Shown here one piece after another: positions 10,019-18,720 of a stretch of 64,000 nucleotides of DNA. A program made the position numbers and the translations under genes. The notes below the pieces were generated by a model. It searched no databases and had not been told where the DNA came from. It saw only the letters and a list, made by a program, of their open reading frames with translations. The DNA comes from Aved-18 sp964606665 (lineage in GTDB: Bacteria; Cyanobacteriota; Vampirovibrionia; Obscuribacterales; Obscuribacteraceae). Position 1 is the first letter of the stretch; every line of letters starts with the position of its first letter. The stretch covers positions 62,001 through 126,000 of the forward strand of contig CAZSHS010000004.1 of NCBI GenBank assembly GCA_964606665.1, read 5' to 3'.

Positions 10019-10372
10019 TTGATGATTCGCGTTTTAGAAGCAGAACTGGGTTACTCTAGAGAATGACTAATTTTAGAAAGAGCAATCAATGATTGAGGTT
10101 CTTTCTGCCTATAAGAGTCACTTTTCGCACGTTTGCAAAAGCTTGTCTAGACTGGATTTTCAAATTGGGTCGTGAGAAAAACCACGCATTTTTACTAGCT
10201 GCTGACTGGCTTTGCGTTTTGGAGTTTAAAGCGCAGTTTGTTTCTGCATCTAGTAAAAATGCATATAAGATCTCACTTGCCCTTCTGTAAACGCTGATAC
10301 AGTAAGCGTTTCAGAACGAAAAAAATCGTGCGTTATAGGCAAGGAAAACAATGCTCCTGAAGCGGTCAAAAA
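10019..10372. other. 354-bp spacer between convergent genes, no convincing gene
   Basis: A 65-codon plus-strand frame at 10093-10290 lacks a ribosome site and family features, so I do not call it. The spacer holds a long interrupted inverted repeat (10167-10282) and a second hairpin with AAACGCT (10289-10295) against AGCGTTT (10305-10311). Neither hairpin is followed by a T-run in either direction, so neither looks like an ordinary terminator. Confidence 0.5.
10167..10282. repeat. Interrupted long inverted repeat
   Basis: The arms GCATTTTTACTAG (10186-10198) and CTAGTAAAAATGC (10250-10262) are perfect 13-base complements. Exactly eight unpaired bases further out on each side, GTGAGA (10172-10177) and TCTCAC (10271-10276) pair again, and GGG/CCC pair beyond them at 10167-10169 and 10280-10282. 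The central segment of 51 bases is not obviously coding. It could be a hairpin RNA, a miniature mobile element or a DNA-binding region. Confidence 0.6.
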
Positions 10373-11653
10373 TTATTTTTCGTGCTCAGAAATCCAGCGA
10401 TTCGCACCGGCTGCTGCTTGTTTGTCTGCCTTATCTGGATCTTTTGCCACTTTAGAATAAAACTGTTTCATGGTGTCAAGTGGTGTGCTGCTGCCACTTT
10501 TGGTTAGCGCAATATCAATCTTTTCTTTCAAGAGCCAGTAGTCTGAATCTAAAGTAAATGCTCGCATGTAGCATTTTAAAACATCGTCTAGTGGCACATC
10601 TCTATCGTCTTTTGACATCAGTTTATTGCCTTGATTAATAAGTGCATCAACTAATTTTCCAACCATAAACGCTTTTGATTTAGTTGTACTTACTTCAATT
10701 GCTTCTTCGTATTTTTTTATAGCTTCATCGAAGTCTTTGCGCTTGGAAGCACGTTTGGCATCTTCGATTATCTTGATTCCGTCCAAAGTGTTTTTGACCA
10801 GTTTGTCTCGATTAGCTTCGGCAACGACAGCGTGCTGGTTGTAATCGAAATTGAATTCGATTGTAACTTCTTCTGGCCAACCTTGTTCGAACGGTCTAAA
10901 TGGCTCAGCAAGCCGGACTGCGTCCATTGCTGCTTTGTCTGTTATGGCATTGTCAGAGCTTTGTTTGACTTTGAGATTTTTAATTTCACCGTTTCTTTTT
11001 ATGTTGAAAATCACTTCTACTCGCGAGCTTTTGCCTGCACTTGGTGGTGCCCAGGCTCCACGCAACCAGGTAGAAACAGTATTCATATAGTGGCTGTAAT
11101 CTATTTTTTCGCGGTCCCAGTTTTTGGGCCATACTTTTAGTTCTAGTTTTTTCAAAGCAGCTTGAAGTGTATCTTTAGAATCGGCTTCAGATGCGCCTTG
11201 AGCATAAATTAGTTCAGTGGCAAGAACAATTGCCACTTCGGGTTTATTGTCTTCCAGCGCTTTTTTAGCCGCCAGAGACTGCTTATCCCAATCAGAGCCG
11301 TACAAACGCGAGATTGCTTTGCCTTTTAAAAGAACGATATGACGCGAGTCGTTATCATAAAATGTGGCGATGCAAATATCGTCGAGCATTTCTGACGGAC
11401 TATTCTCGTGCGTTTTGGCGCGGGCGAAATAAGCTTCTGCTAAATCTTTTGCAACTAAATCATCGCGCCCTGATTGAAAATAAGCTTTCTTCAAAGAATC
11501 AATTGCTTCGCCATATTTGCCCGCCTGCAACGATTCTTTGCCCTCAAGTCGCAATTTACTAACTTCTTCTGACAGAGCAAAAGCAGGTAGGTTAAATGTG
11601 AAATTGAGGGCTAGAAGCGCATTTAGAACAAGACTATTTTTTAGTTTCGCCAT
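10373..11653 (-). CDS. Exported TPR protein with TonB C-terminal-like domain
   Basis: 426 aa from the ATG at 11653, which gives an ordinary signal peptide (MAKLKNSLVLNALLA... to AFA); an upstream in-frame start at 11740 lies deep inside the next gene. After the signal comes a TPR-like region (LRLEGKESLQAGKYGEAIDSLKKA is split here as about residues 36-60), then a TonB-C-like domain around residues 185-275 (GAWAPPS, VIFNIKRNGEI, AAMDAVRLAEPFRPF), then further helical repeats. No membrane anchor or proline-rich TonB linker is present, so it is unlikely to be a TonB energy transducer. The start overlaps the stop of the VOC gene by 20 bases. Confidence 0.7.
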   Translation of the reverse strand: MAKLKNSLVLNALLALNFTFNLPAFALSEEVSKLRLEGKESLQAGKYGEAIDSLKKAYFQSGRDDLVAKDLAEAYFARAKTHENSPSEMLDDICIATFYDNDSRHIVLLKGKAISRLYGSDWDKQSLAAKKALEDNKPEVAIVLATELIYAQGASEADSKDTLQAALKKLELKVWPKNWDREKIDYSHYMNTVSTWLRGAWAPPSAGKSSRVEVIFNIKRNGEIKNLKVKQSSDNAITDKAAMDAVRLAEPFRPFEQGWPEEVTIEFNFDYNQHAVVAEANRDKLVKNTLDGIKIIEDAKRASKRKDFDEAIKKYEEAIEVSTTKSKAFMVGKLVDALINQGNKLMSKDDRDVPLDDVLKCYMRAFTLDSDYWLLKEKIDIALTKSGSSTPLDTMKQFYSKVAKDPDKADKQAAAGANRWISEHEK

Positions 11654-12035
11654 AAATAGAAAGTTTGTTTCCAAAGGGGTCAGTAAAGTCAGCAGAAAAT
11701 CCGACATGGTCAGTGGTGGCGCATACTTCTTGTGGCGCATTCTGGCTAAACTTGATGCCTTTAGTTTGGAGCGCTTCGAAGGCTTCTTTGATATTGTCGA
11801 CTTTAAAAACTAGAGTGGGTGTCAGAGTCTTTTCGCATGCCTGTTTCATGCCTTCTTCTGACGCATGCAATGCAATAGTGGTAGGACCAGATTCTAATTC
11901 AACCCAGCCTTGTTCTTCCATTTTTACGTTGAAGCCTAATTTTTCAGTATAAAAGCTGGTGGCTTCTTTGGTATCAGGCACATAAATAATGACGTATGAA
12001 AGTGTCTTCAATTTGATGTCAGTGCTCAAAGGCAT
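11634..12035 (-). CDS. VOC-superfamily (glyoxalase/bleomycin-resistance fold) protein
   Basis: 133 aa, one full VOC module with two beta-alpha-beta-beta-beta units: VIIYVPDTKEATSFYTEKLG at the start and DHVGFSADFTDPFGNKLSIY at the end. Members bind a metal and act as glyoxalases, dioxygenases or antibiotic-binding proteins; the substrate here cannot be assigned. The EQGWVELESGPTTIALH segment is typical of the family. It overlaps the downstream TPR/TonB-C gene, so the two are probably cotranscribed. Confidence 0.8.
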   Translation of the reverse strand: MPLSTDIKLKTLSYVIIYVPDTKEATSFYTEKLGFNVKMEEQGWVELESGPTTIALHASEEGMKQACEKTLTPTLVFKVDNIKEAFEALQTKGIKFSQNAPQEVCATTDHVGFSADFTDPFGNKLSIYGETKK

Positions 12036-12083
12036 GTCTTTATCCTCGCAGGTAAATTCGATGAAAAAGTATATCTGAACCTA

Positions 12084-12112
12084 AAAGAGCTTGCTTTAAA
12101 AGCAAGCTCTTT
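12084..12112 (-). terminator. Intrinsic terminator of the thioredoxin-fold gene
   Basis: AAAGAGCTTGC pairs with GCAAGCTCTTT; the whole 29-base element is a palindrome with one central base. Read on the minus strand the stem is followed by TTTTAGG. It lies about 40 bases past the stop of the gene at 12154-12423 and ahead of the VOC gene. It may also act weakly on the other strand. Confidence 0.75.
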
Positions 12113-12153
12113 CGAGGGATGAATTGGTCAATTGAGGGCGGGTATAAAACTTT

Positions 12154-12423
12154 CTATGTTGGTTTGACAAGCTGATGAACAGCCATTTCACTCCATTTTT
12201 CGCTAATGAGATCGCGCAGCATCTCAACGCTTTGCAAGAGCTTTAGCTTGCTTGAAATTATTTCTCCGTCTATGCGAAGCTGAGGAGCATCTTTATTTTC
12301 AGCTCCGTCTTCGACCAGTTCGACTGGCAGCGGAAGCCGTTCTTCGGCAATCACAATTTCAAGCGCATTTAATGCTTGTTTGTAAGTTGAGCAACCAGGT
12401 GCATACAGTAGTTCTAAACGCAT
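12154..12423 (-). CDS. Small thioredoxin-fold protein
   Basis: 89 aa. The start MRLELLYAPGCSTYKQALNA resembles glutaredoxin/thioredoxin-like proteins in which the strand is followed by a redox loop, and the cis-Pro strand appears as APQLRIDGEII. The usual CxxC is reduced to a single cysteine (GCSTYK), so dithiol chemistry is not possible; a monothiol or purely binding role is more likely. It stands alone, with its own terminator downstream and a spacer upstream. The fold is moderately sure, the function unknown. Confidence 0.6.
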   Translation of the reverse strand: MRLELLYAPGCSTYKQALNALEIVIAEERLPLPVELVEDGAENKDAPQLRIDGEIISSKLKLLQSVEMLRDLISEKWSEMAVHQLVKPT

Positions 12424-12779
12424 GGCGAAATAACCCCCTTGCTTAAGCGAAGGATCGATGGCTGGACCAGCTCATTTGAGCGAGTCTGGCAGGGAATATA
12501 AAGGAAATATGAATGCCGTGATAAAAGTATACACTTCATAGCCAAGTTGCCAACATTATTTCTATCCGATTGATCTTAATTGCCTATAATAAAGCGCCAA
12601 AGCCTCTTGGTGACTCAATTTGACCCAATCATTCATTCTTGCGCCAGACTTGCCAAAGTCGTTGAATAGACTTACGCAATGTCGGTATTTTCTCTGGGGC
12701 TTGCTAGAAGCATCCCAACTATTGCAATTCTCATTTAAACTCCAGAGTCACTAAATATGGTGCTTATGATCTTTTGACT
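12424..12779. other. 356-bp spacer, no gene seen
   Basis: No reading frame with family features or a good ribosome site is visible. A perfect TATAAT occurs on the plus strand at 12585-12590 but without a recognisable -35 box at 16-18 bases. The segment must hold the promoter of the minus-strand gene at 12423 and the transcript end of the Crp-like gene. A small RNA cannot be excluded. Confidence 0.4.
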
Positions 12780-13472
12780 TTATGCGTGTCGAACCATTTC
12801 TTCCAATGCGTCGACATTGTGAATGGTCACTTTTTTCGATTCAATTTCTATCCAACGACTGGTGCGAAATCTGTTTAAAATCTGAGTTACAGTCACGCGA
12901 GAGGAACCGACAAGGTCGGCAATTTCCTGGTGAGTCAAAGGAAACTCTACTCTAATTCCAGAAGGCGTAACTTTGCCGTGGTTTTCGGCCATGGTCAAAA
13001 GCAATCTTGCAACCCTACTTGGGACTTGTCTAAATACAAGATCCTCTATTCGTGCTTGAGCTTGTTTCAGCCTGCCACCTATTATTTGCAAAAGACGCAA
13101 GCCGAATTCGGGATTTTCGCGAATAAAATTGCGAAAAACTTCCTTATCTATCTGATATATACGACTCTCTTCAAGCGTTTCAGCATAACTATCGTGCTCG
13201 CCCAACTCCCAGGCTGCCTCGCCGATTAAATCGCCCGGACCAAGCAGCGCCAGAATGACCGTTTTGCCTTCTGGAGACAGTCGAGTGACACGGACCCGAC
13301 CTTTCTCTATAAAGAAGATGGCGTTCGATGGACTGCCAGGATTAAAAAGCAAATGATGCTTAGGCAGCTCCAGCTCTTCAAGAATGCCTAAAAGGCGTCC
13401 TAACTCAACAGGGTTGAATGAGTCGAAAATCTCGCTTTGCTTCAAAGCAACCAGTTTTTGGGCGGCCTTCAT
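12780..13472 (-). CDS. Crp/Fnr-family transcriptional regulator
   Basis: 230 aa. The N-terminal cyclic-nucleotide-type beta barrel (about residues 20-125; LFNPGSPSNAIFFIEKGRVR, GPGDLIGEAAW) is followed by the long dimer helix and a Crp-type winged helix (about 145-225) with recognition helix GSSRVTVTQILNRFR. The Arg-Ser pair that contacts cAMP in Crp is not present in the DSYAETLEE segment, nor is an Fnr-type cysteine cluster, so the ligand is open; an NtcA-like role is possible. The ATG at 13472 has AGGTGG at the right distance; a GTG at 13481 is the alternative. Confidence 0.85.
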   Translation of the reverse strand: MKAAQKLVALKQSEIFDSFNPVELGRLLGILEELELPKHHLLFNPGSPSNAIFFIEKGRVRVTRLSPEGKTVILALLGPGDLIGEAAWELGEHDSYAETLEESRIYQIDKEVFRNFIRENPEFGLRLLQIIGGRLKQAQARIEDLVFRQVPSRVARLLLTMAENHGKVTPSGIRVEFPLTHQEIADLVGSSRVTVTQILNRFRTSRWIEIESKKVTIHNVDALEEMVRHA

Positions 13473-13923
13473 CAGTCCCACCTATTTCCACGTTAAATCA
13501 GTAGGGAAAATTGAACTTATTGCTCGAAGATGTCGTCTTTATATACACAGGGGACGAAAACCCGAGTAATTAAGCCTTGGCTTAATTTTGTTAGATACCA
13601 ACATTCTTATACCCGTGCCCTTGCTTTTATAACGAAAGTCTGGCGATTCAGCCTTCAGATAGTTATTTGTGAGTGTCCGTATATCCTTTTTTTGAAAGAA
13701 ATTGTTTTGCACCTGGTTTCAATACGGCTATAATAAAAGCCGTTGAAAAACGAACAAAACTAAGAGCCGATGCGCTATTCATCAGATATATCCGGTCAAA
13801 CCGCTGTCGGGGCGGCGAGAAAAAACGGAAGGGTGCTGCGAAAAGGCCATTAAAAAAAAAAGGATAGGGTGTCTGTGTTGTGCACGAGACGACTGCCTGA
13901 GGTTACTATTGAGGAGAGAGATT
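13473..13923. other. Divergent spacer between crp-like gene and recA
   Basis: About 440 bases hold the recA promoter, a leader of roughly 180 bases with an A10 tract near 13853, and the promoter of the Crp-like gene. No convincing small gene is present. I found no Gram-positive-type LexA box (GAAC-N4-GTTC); other LexA types cannot be ruled out by eye. Confidence 0.5.
13707..13734 (+). promoter_or_regulatory. Probable sigma-70-type promoter of recA
   Basis: TTGCAC at 13707-13712 and TATAAT at 13729-13734 are separated by 16 bases. Initiation near 13741 would leave a leader of about 180 bases before the recA ATG. Confidence 0.6.
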
Positions 13924-15006
13924 ATGGCTACCGCAACCAAAGAAAAATCCGCAGCTAAAAAAGAAGATAAGGCTAGCGAAATGGCTAAAGAAAATGATAT
14001 GAAAGGACAATCGCCTGAGCGTAACAAAGCTCTGGGTCTTGCGCTTGACGCAATTAGAAAGTCCTACGGCGATGGCTCCATTATGCGTCTTGGCGAGTCC
14101 AAGAATCAAACAGTTGACGTGATACCAACAGGTGCATTGTCACTGGATGTGGCGCTTGGAGTAGGTGGAATTCCACGCGGAAGAATCATCGAAATTTATG
14201 GTCCAGAATCATCTGGTAAAACTACTCTGGCTCAGCACATTGCAGCCGAAGTACAAAAACTAGGCGGCATTGCAGCAATTGTCGACGCTGAGCACGCCAT
14301 GGACCCTGAATACGCTAGAAAATTGGGCGTCAATGTTGACGAACTTTTGATATCTCAGCCAGATACAGGTGAGCAAGGTCTTGAAATTACCGAACAGCTA
14401 GTGCGCTCAGGTGCAGTTGATCTGGTCATTGTTGACTCGGTCGCAGCTCTTGTGCCTAAAGCTGAAATTGAAGGCGAAATGGGCGACAGCCTGCCTGGTC
14501 TGCAGGCACGCTTGATGAGCCAAGCTCTGCGTAAATTGACTGGTATCGTTTCCAAAACACGCACAACGGTTATATTCATCAACCAGTTGCGTCAAAAAAT
14601 CGGTGTCATGTACGGTAACCCCGAGACAACCACTGGTGGTAACGCCCTCAAGTTTTACGCTTCAATTAGACTTGATATTAGAAGAATAGAAACACTCAAG
14701 CACGACGGAAAAGAAGTCGGCAACAGAGTTAAAGTGAAAGTAGCTAAGAACAAAGTTGCTCCACCTTTTCGTATTGCCGAATTCGACATCATATATGGTG
14801 AGGGTATTAACTCTACTGGTTGCGTTCTTGATGTAGCCACCGAATTGCAATTGGTCAAGCGCTCAGGCGCATGGTACAGCTATATGGATGAGCGGATCGG
14901 TCAAGGTCGCGAAGCCTCCAAAAACTTTTTGGAAGCGAATCCAAAATTGCTTGCTGAAATTACTGAAAAAGTGATGGCGAACTTGAAGGAAAAGAACGCT
15001 CATTAA
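13924..15006 (+). CDS. recA: RecA recombinase
   Basis: 360 aa. Walker A GPESSGKT is at residues 93-100, and the signatures VDAEHAMDPEYA, GEQGLEI, VDSVAALVPKAE and INQLRQKIGVMYGNPETTTGG are all intact. It forms ATP-dependent filaments on single-stranded DNA for strand exchange and SOS signalling. The ATG at 13924 follows GAGGAGAG; an upstream in-frame TTG at 13909 would include the ribosome site and is rejected. A Lys/Glu-rich N-terminal extension of about 30 residues precedes the core. Its stop codon overlaps the likely start of lnt. Confidence 0.98.
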   Translation: MATATKEKSAAKKEDKASEMAKENDMKGQSPERNKALGLALDAIRKSYGDGSIMRLGESKNQTVDVIPTGALSLDVALGVGGIPRGRIIEIYGPESSGKTTLAQHIAAEVQKLGGIAAIVDAEHAMDPEYARKLGVNVDELLISQPDTGEQGLEITEQLVRSGAVDLVIVDSVAALVPKAEIEGEMGDSLPGLQARLMSQALRKLTGIVSKTRTTVIFINQLRQKIGVMYGNPETTTGGNALKFYASIRLDIRRIETLKHDGKEVGNRVKVKVAKNKVAPPFRIAEFDIIYGEGINSTGCVLDVATELQLVKRSGAWYSYMDERIGQGREASKNFLEANPKLLAEITEKVMANLKEKNAH

Positions 15007-16642
15007 TAAGACCATCGAAAAGAAGAAAGCTAGTACTAAAAGCAAAGCCGAATCCGCTAACAATAAAAGCGGTGCAGGAAATAAGATTGCTGTCGGTTTC
15101 AAACCGGCAGCAATCGCTGTTTTAGCTGGAGCTTTGCTTGGAATGTGTGCGCCAGGTCCAGCACCATTTCACGACCAGTGGTATTTGGCCTGGTTTGCTT
15201 TGATGCCTTTTTTCTTGCTTTTGTCTGTGAGTCGCAGTTTTATAGAAGCCGGCGTTTTTGGATTTGCTTTTGGACTGGGTTACAACCTGGTTTATTTGAG
15301 CTGGTATTTGGGGCTGCAACCGCTCGATTGGTTGAATTTTAATTCAGCCCAAGGATGGGCGATGGCAGGTTTTGCCTGGGTTTTTGCCGCCACCCATCAG
15401 GCTTCGATCGTGATGATATATGCAATCGTAGCTCGTCTATTGCCCCTTGCCGGAACCTATTTGCCGGTGAAAGTATCTGGCAAATGGAAATTACCAGCGT
15501 TAATTTTGTTGCCACTGCTCTGGGTCTTGTTCATGAATAAGTTAGGCAACGCTTCAGATTTTATGGGCGTGCCCTGGGCAATGATTGAATATAGTCAGTA
15601 CAAACAATCTTGGTTCTTACAGGGGGCCTCCATTATTGGTGGCATAGGGCTTGGGTTCTTGCTTGTGCTGGTCAATTTGAATTTAGCTAGTTTATATGCC
15701 ACTTTCAGCGGTAAGGCTCATTTTAAAATGCTTGCCGCACCAAATAAATCATCTGCCCTGTCTCACCTGTTTGTGTCATTACTTATAGTGGCACTTATTA
15801 CTGTTCTAGGCGAATTGGACGGTGCTAAATGTTGGAAGAAAATTTCAAACGACGTAAGCATTGTGCAAGGTAACATCAATATATCGATGCAAAAAACAAA
15901 GCATCGCTATTCGATGGGTGAGCTTGAAACACTCTTTTTTGACATAACAAAAGATGCCAAACCAGGTCTTTTAATTTGGACTGAAAGCTCACTGCCAGTA
16001 GTTTTAAACCATGAGCCAGACTTAGTAAGTAAGCTAAGCAGGCTTGCGCGTCAGCGCAATTGCGATATGGTGGTTGGTGCAATCGATAGTTTTGATAGTG
16101 CCAAAGATGACGATAAATTCAATGCCGCATTTGGATTTAAGTCAAACGGCGAATTGGTTCAGGAAGCCTATCGAAAAAGATATCTGGTTCCTTTTGGTGA
16201 GTATGCTCCACCTATTTTGAACATTTTTCCTTTTGCTAGATCTCTTACAAACACTCCAGCGGGCAAAGGACTTTCTGCTGGTCGCAAACCTGTGGTTTTT
16301 AAAATGACATCAGGCGATGTCGCACCATTAATTTGTTTTGAATGTATTTCACCGGATCTCACCGCCGCTAGTGTCAAAGCTGGCGGTCAGATTTTAGTCA
16401 ATATTTCTGATCTCGCCTGGTTCCATCAATCAAACGTAGGTGATCAGATGATTGCATTTTCAGTTATGCGTGCTGTGGAAAACAGGCGCTATCTTGTTTT
16501 TGCTGCAAACACCGGTCCAAGTGTGATCGTTGATCCTTTAGGCAAAGTGCACGGCAAAATGAAATTAGACGAACGAAAATTAGTTGTTGGTCAAGCTGGC
16601 TTCAGCAATTATCTAAGCCCGTTTACAAAATGGTTTCGTTAA
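15002..16642 (+). CDS. lnt: Apolipoprotein N-acyltransferase (start uncertain, no ATG/GTG/TTG)
   Basis: Up to 546 aa. The N-terminal half is a bundle of membrane helices; the C-terminal half is a nitrilase-type domain with the catalytic Glu in IWTESSLPV, Lys in YRKRYLVPFGEYAP and Cys in LICFECISPD. It adds the third acyl chain to lipoproteins. The first ordinary start, TTG at 15134, cuts into the first membrane helix (residues IAVLAGALLGMCAPGP). The frame is open back to 14987 with no ATG, GTG or TTG; ATT at 15002 overlaps the recA stop (CATTAA) and has GAAGGA 11 bases upstream, so I take it as start. ACG at 14996 is an alternative. Its 3' end overlaps the convergent kinase gene by four bases. 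Confidence 0.85.
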   Translation: MNKTIEKKKASTKSKAESANNKSGAGNKIAVGFKPAAIAVLAGALLGMCAPGPAPFHDQWYLAWFALMPFFLLLSVSRSFIEAGVFGFAFGLGYNLVYLSWYLGLQPLDWLNFNSAQGWAMAGFAWVFAATHQASIVMIYAIVARLLPLAGTYLPVKVSGKWKLPALILLPLLWVLFMNKLGNASDFMGVPWAMIEYSQYKQSWFLQGASIIGGIGLGFLLVLVNLNLASLYATFSGKAHFKMLAAPNKSSALSHLFVSLLIVALITVLGELDGAKCWKKISNDVSIVQGNINISMQKTKHRYSMGELETLFFDITKDAKPGLLIWTESSLPVVLNHEPDLVSKLSRLARQRNCDMVVGAIDSFDSAKDDDKFNAAFGFKSNGELVQEAYRKRYLVPFGEYAPPILNIFPFARSLTNTPAGKGLSAGRKPVVFKMTSGDVAPLICFECISPDLTAASVKAGGQILVNISDLAWFHQSNVGDQMIAFSVMRAVENRRYLVFAANTGPSVIVDPLGKVHGKMKLDERKLVVGQAGFSNYLSPFTKWFR

Positions 16643-18714
16643 TTGAATCGCACTTCTAACTTTCGATGATAGTGTTTTTCGAATGTCTTTTCTATTTCAG
16701 ACTTGATCGAAGGTTCAGCGTCTATCATTTGGAAAATCAAAGTCTTAAGTGTGGGAATGGAACCTAAGCGCAGTGCCCAATTATCATCGACTGGACAATT
16801 CTTGATATTGAGAATCTGTAATTTTGATTTTCTCAGGTCTTCAAAATTTTCTGGATGGATGTTTTCTGAATTAAAAATTCTCAAATGCGTCAGGGTCTCA
16901 TTCTGCCTCATGGGCTCGAAAGCGTCTTTGGTGAAAGTGCAATAATTTATCTCGAGCGTTTTTAGCGTTTTAATGCTCAAAATGTGCTTGAAAAGAATCT
17001 TGTCCAGGTTTATGTTCTCTAAAATTAGCGAATTGATTTTGGTATTAGCCAAAAATCTCAGACTGTTTGAATCTGGGATTTTGGAGTGATTCAAAGTAAA
17101 AATCTCCAGATTTTTCAGTTTGGAAACTTTTTCAGCAAATGCATCGTTGAATTCTATGTCTTTCAAAACCAACATATTGAGTTCGTTTAACGGGAGCAAG
17201 TAATCAATCGATGCAGGCGTTATTGAGGTGGAAGCCAGGGTAAGCGATTCTAAATTCTTGAGCGAACTTATAAACGACACACCACGATCTGTGATTTTGT
17301 CAGACATAAGATGCAGTGCTTTAAAATGCTTGTGTTTGGTTATTGTTTCAACTCCTTTGTCTGTAAGTTTGGGCGACTGAACTTTCAGATATCCAAGCAA
17401 TGGAAATTTGGTAAAAGCGTCGCAGTATTTGTCTTCAATTTGTCCATATTGAATGCTTATGGTGCTTAGTTTCAAATTGGTGAGGCTATAAAAACCACGA
17501 CCGGAAGCTTCACTAGATACCATTAAAATTTCATTGCCATTTTTGATCGCCTTAAAATCATCGTCCATAGTGGTTGGAGGCAATTTTACTTCGATACTTC
17601 CGTTCTCTTTTATTCGTGAGGTAACATCACTTTCCTCAAAAGGAGATTTAGCTCCGTGCACTTCTATCTCTGCTTCTTTTTCCTGTTTGACTTCGGAAAT
17701 GGCCTGTTTAATTACCTTTTCGTCTGTTTTTGGCAAATTTATTACGGCGTAAATTCCCACTGCGAGCATAGTTACAACAAGTGTTGAAGCCACGCCCAAA
17801 GACAAAGCCGACTGATTGATTTTGAACTTGGATTTAACTGGTTGAGTTTGAGCCTCATCTGGGCTTTGTCCAGATTCAAGAAATTGTCTGATTTGAGTTA
17901 ATCGTTCTTCGACTTCTTTTGCTGTTTGCGGTCGACTCTGTGGTGCTTTGCGCAAGCATTCATCAACAAGGTTTATAAGTTCTTTTGGATAATTGTGCTC
18001 TGGTGCCAGGTCAGAAATTAATGGTGGAGCTAGGCTGCGATGAAAGGAAAGCGTTTCAAGTGCGTTAGCACCCTTTATTGGTGGCACTCCAGCAAGACAT
18101 TCGAACATCAAACAACCAAGACTATAAATGTCTGAGGTCGGCAGATCTGCAATTCCCTCCACATGCTCGGGGCTCATGTAGAGTGGACTTCCAACAAGAG
18201 CGCCAGTTGATGTCAATCTTTGATTTTCGGTGGCGACTTTAGCTATGCCAAAATCGAGAATTTTTGCTTCTAGTCCTTTTTCGTCTGAAGAAGAGACCAT
18301 AATATTAGATGGTTTCAAATCGCGGTGAATGACACCTGTTGAGTGAGCGAACTCCAGTCCCCGACAAATTTGCGCAAAGATGTTCAGCGCTGTTTTTAGA
18401 TCCAGTATTTTTTGTTTTTTTATAATCTGGTCGAGAGTTTCACCACTCAAATATTCCATCACCATATATGGTGACTCGTCTTTTGTCTGAGCAAAATCAA
18501 TTACGCGAGCTATATTTGGATGATTGAGTTTGGCAAGTGCAATGGCTTCGCGCTGTAGTCGCGCAGCACCCAGTTCGGCAAGCGAGGCAGGCAACACTTT
18601 CACTGCCACTTTGATATTGAGCGTCAGATCTTCGGCGAGATAAACCTCGCCCATGCCGCCTTTACCGAGAAGATCAACGATTTTATAGCGATCGGCGAAG
18701 ACTGAATTTTGCAA
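16639..18714 (-). CDS. Membrane Ser/Thr protein kinase with leucine-rich-repeat ectodomain
   Basis: 691 aa. An intact Hanks-type kinase occupies residues 9-275: Gly loop GKGGMGEVY, Lys39, HRD at 130-132, DFG at 154-156, SPE in the activation segment. One membrane helix lies at 304-326. The outside part (about 390-690) is built of roughly 23-residue repeats such as LKNLESLTLASTSIT and LKNLEIFTLNHSKIP, matching leucine-rich repeats. The layout resembles eukaryotic receptor kinases turned around, with the kinase N-terminal in the cytoplasm. It is the last gene of a four-gene minus-strand run, six bases after the 113-aa gene. Confidence 0.85.
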   Translation of the reverse strand: MQNSVFADRYKIVDLLGKGGMGEVYLAEDLTLNIKVAVKVLPASLAELGAARLQREAIALAKLNHPNIARVIDFAQTKDESPYMVMEYLSGETLDQIIKKQKILDLKTALNIFAQICRGLEFAHSTGVIHRDLKPSNIMVSSSDEKGLEAKILDFGIAKVATENQRLTSTGALVGSPLYMSPEHVEGIADLPTSDIYSLGCLMFECLAGVPPIKGANALETLSFHRSLAPPLISDLAPEHNYPKELINLVDECLRKAPQSRPQTAKEVEERLTQIRQFLESGQSPDEAQTQPVKSKFKINQSALSLGVASTLVVTMLAVGIYAVINLPKTDEKVIKQAISEVKQEKEAEIEVHGAKSPFEESDVTSRIKENGSIEVKLPPTTMDDDFKAIKNGNEILMVSSEASGRGFYSLTNLKLSTISIQYGQIEDKYCDAFTKFPLLGYLKVQSPKLTDKGVETITKHKHFKALHLMSDKITDRGVSFISSLKNLESLTLASTSITPASIDYLLPLNELNMLVLKDIEFNDAFAEKVSKLKNLEIFTLNHSKIPDSNSLRFLANTKINSLILENINLDKILFKHILSIKTLKTLEINYCTFTKDAFEPMRQNETLTHLRIFNSENIHPENFEDLRKSKLQILNIKNCPVDDNWALRLGSIPTLKTLIFQMIDAEPSIKSEIEKTFEKHYHRKLEVRFN

Positions 18715-18720
18715 TTTAAA

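Noticed and set aside
10093..10290. 65-codon plus-strand frame after addA
   Set aside because: No ribosome site, no family features, and it runs through the inverted repeat that better explains the sequence.
12585..12590. Plus-strand TATAAT as promoter of a small RNA
   Set aside because: No -35 box at proper spacing and no extended -10; too weak to call as a feature.
13530..13867. Two overlapping plus-strand frames before recA
   Set aside because: They span the recA promoter and leader, have no ribosome sites and no recognisable features.
14987..15136. RecA-Lnt fusion by programmed frameshift
   Set aside because: No slippery heptamer or downstream stem is evident at the RecA end; a rare start codon is simpler.
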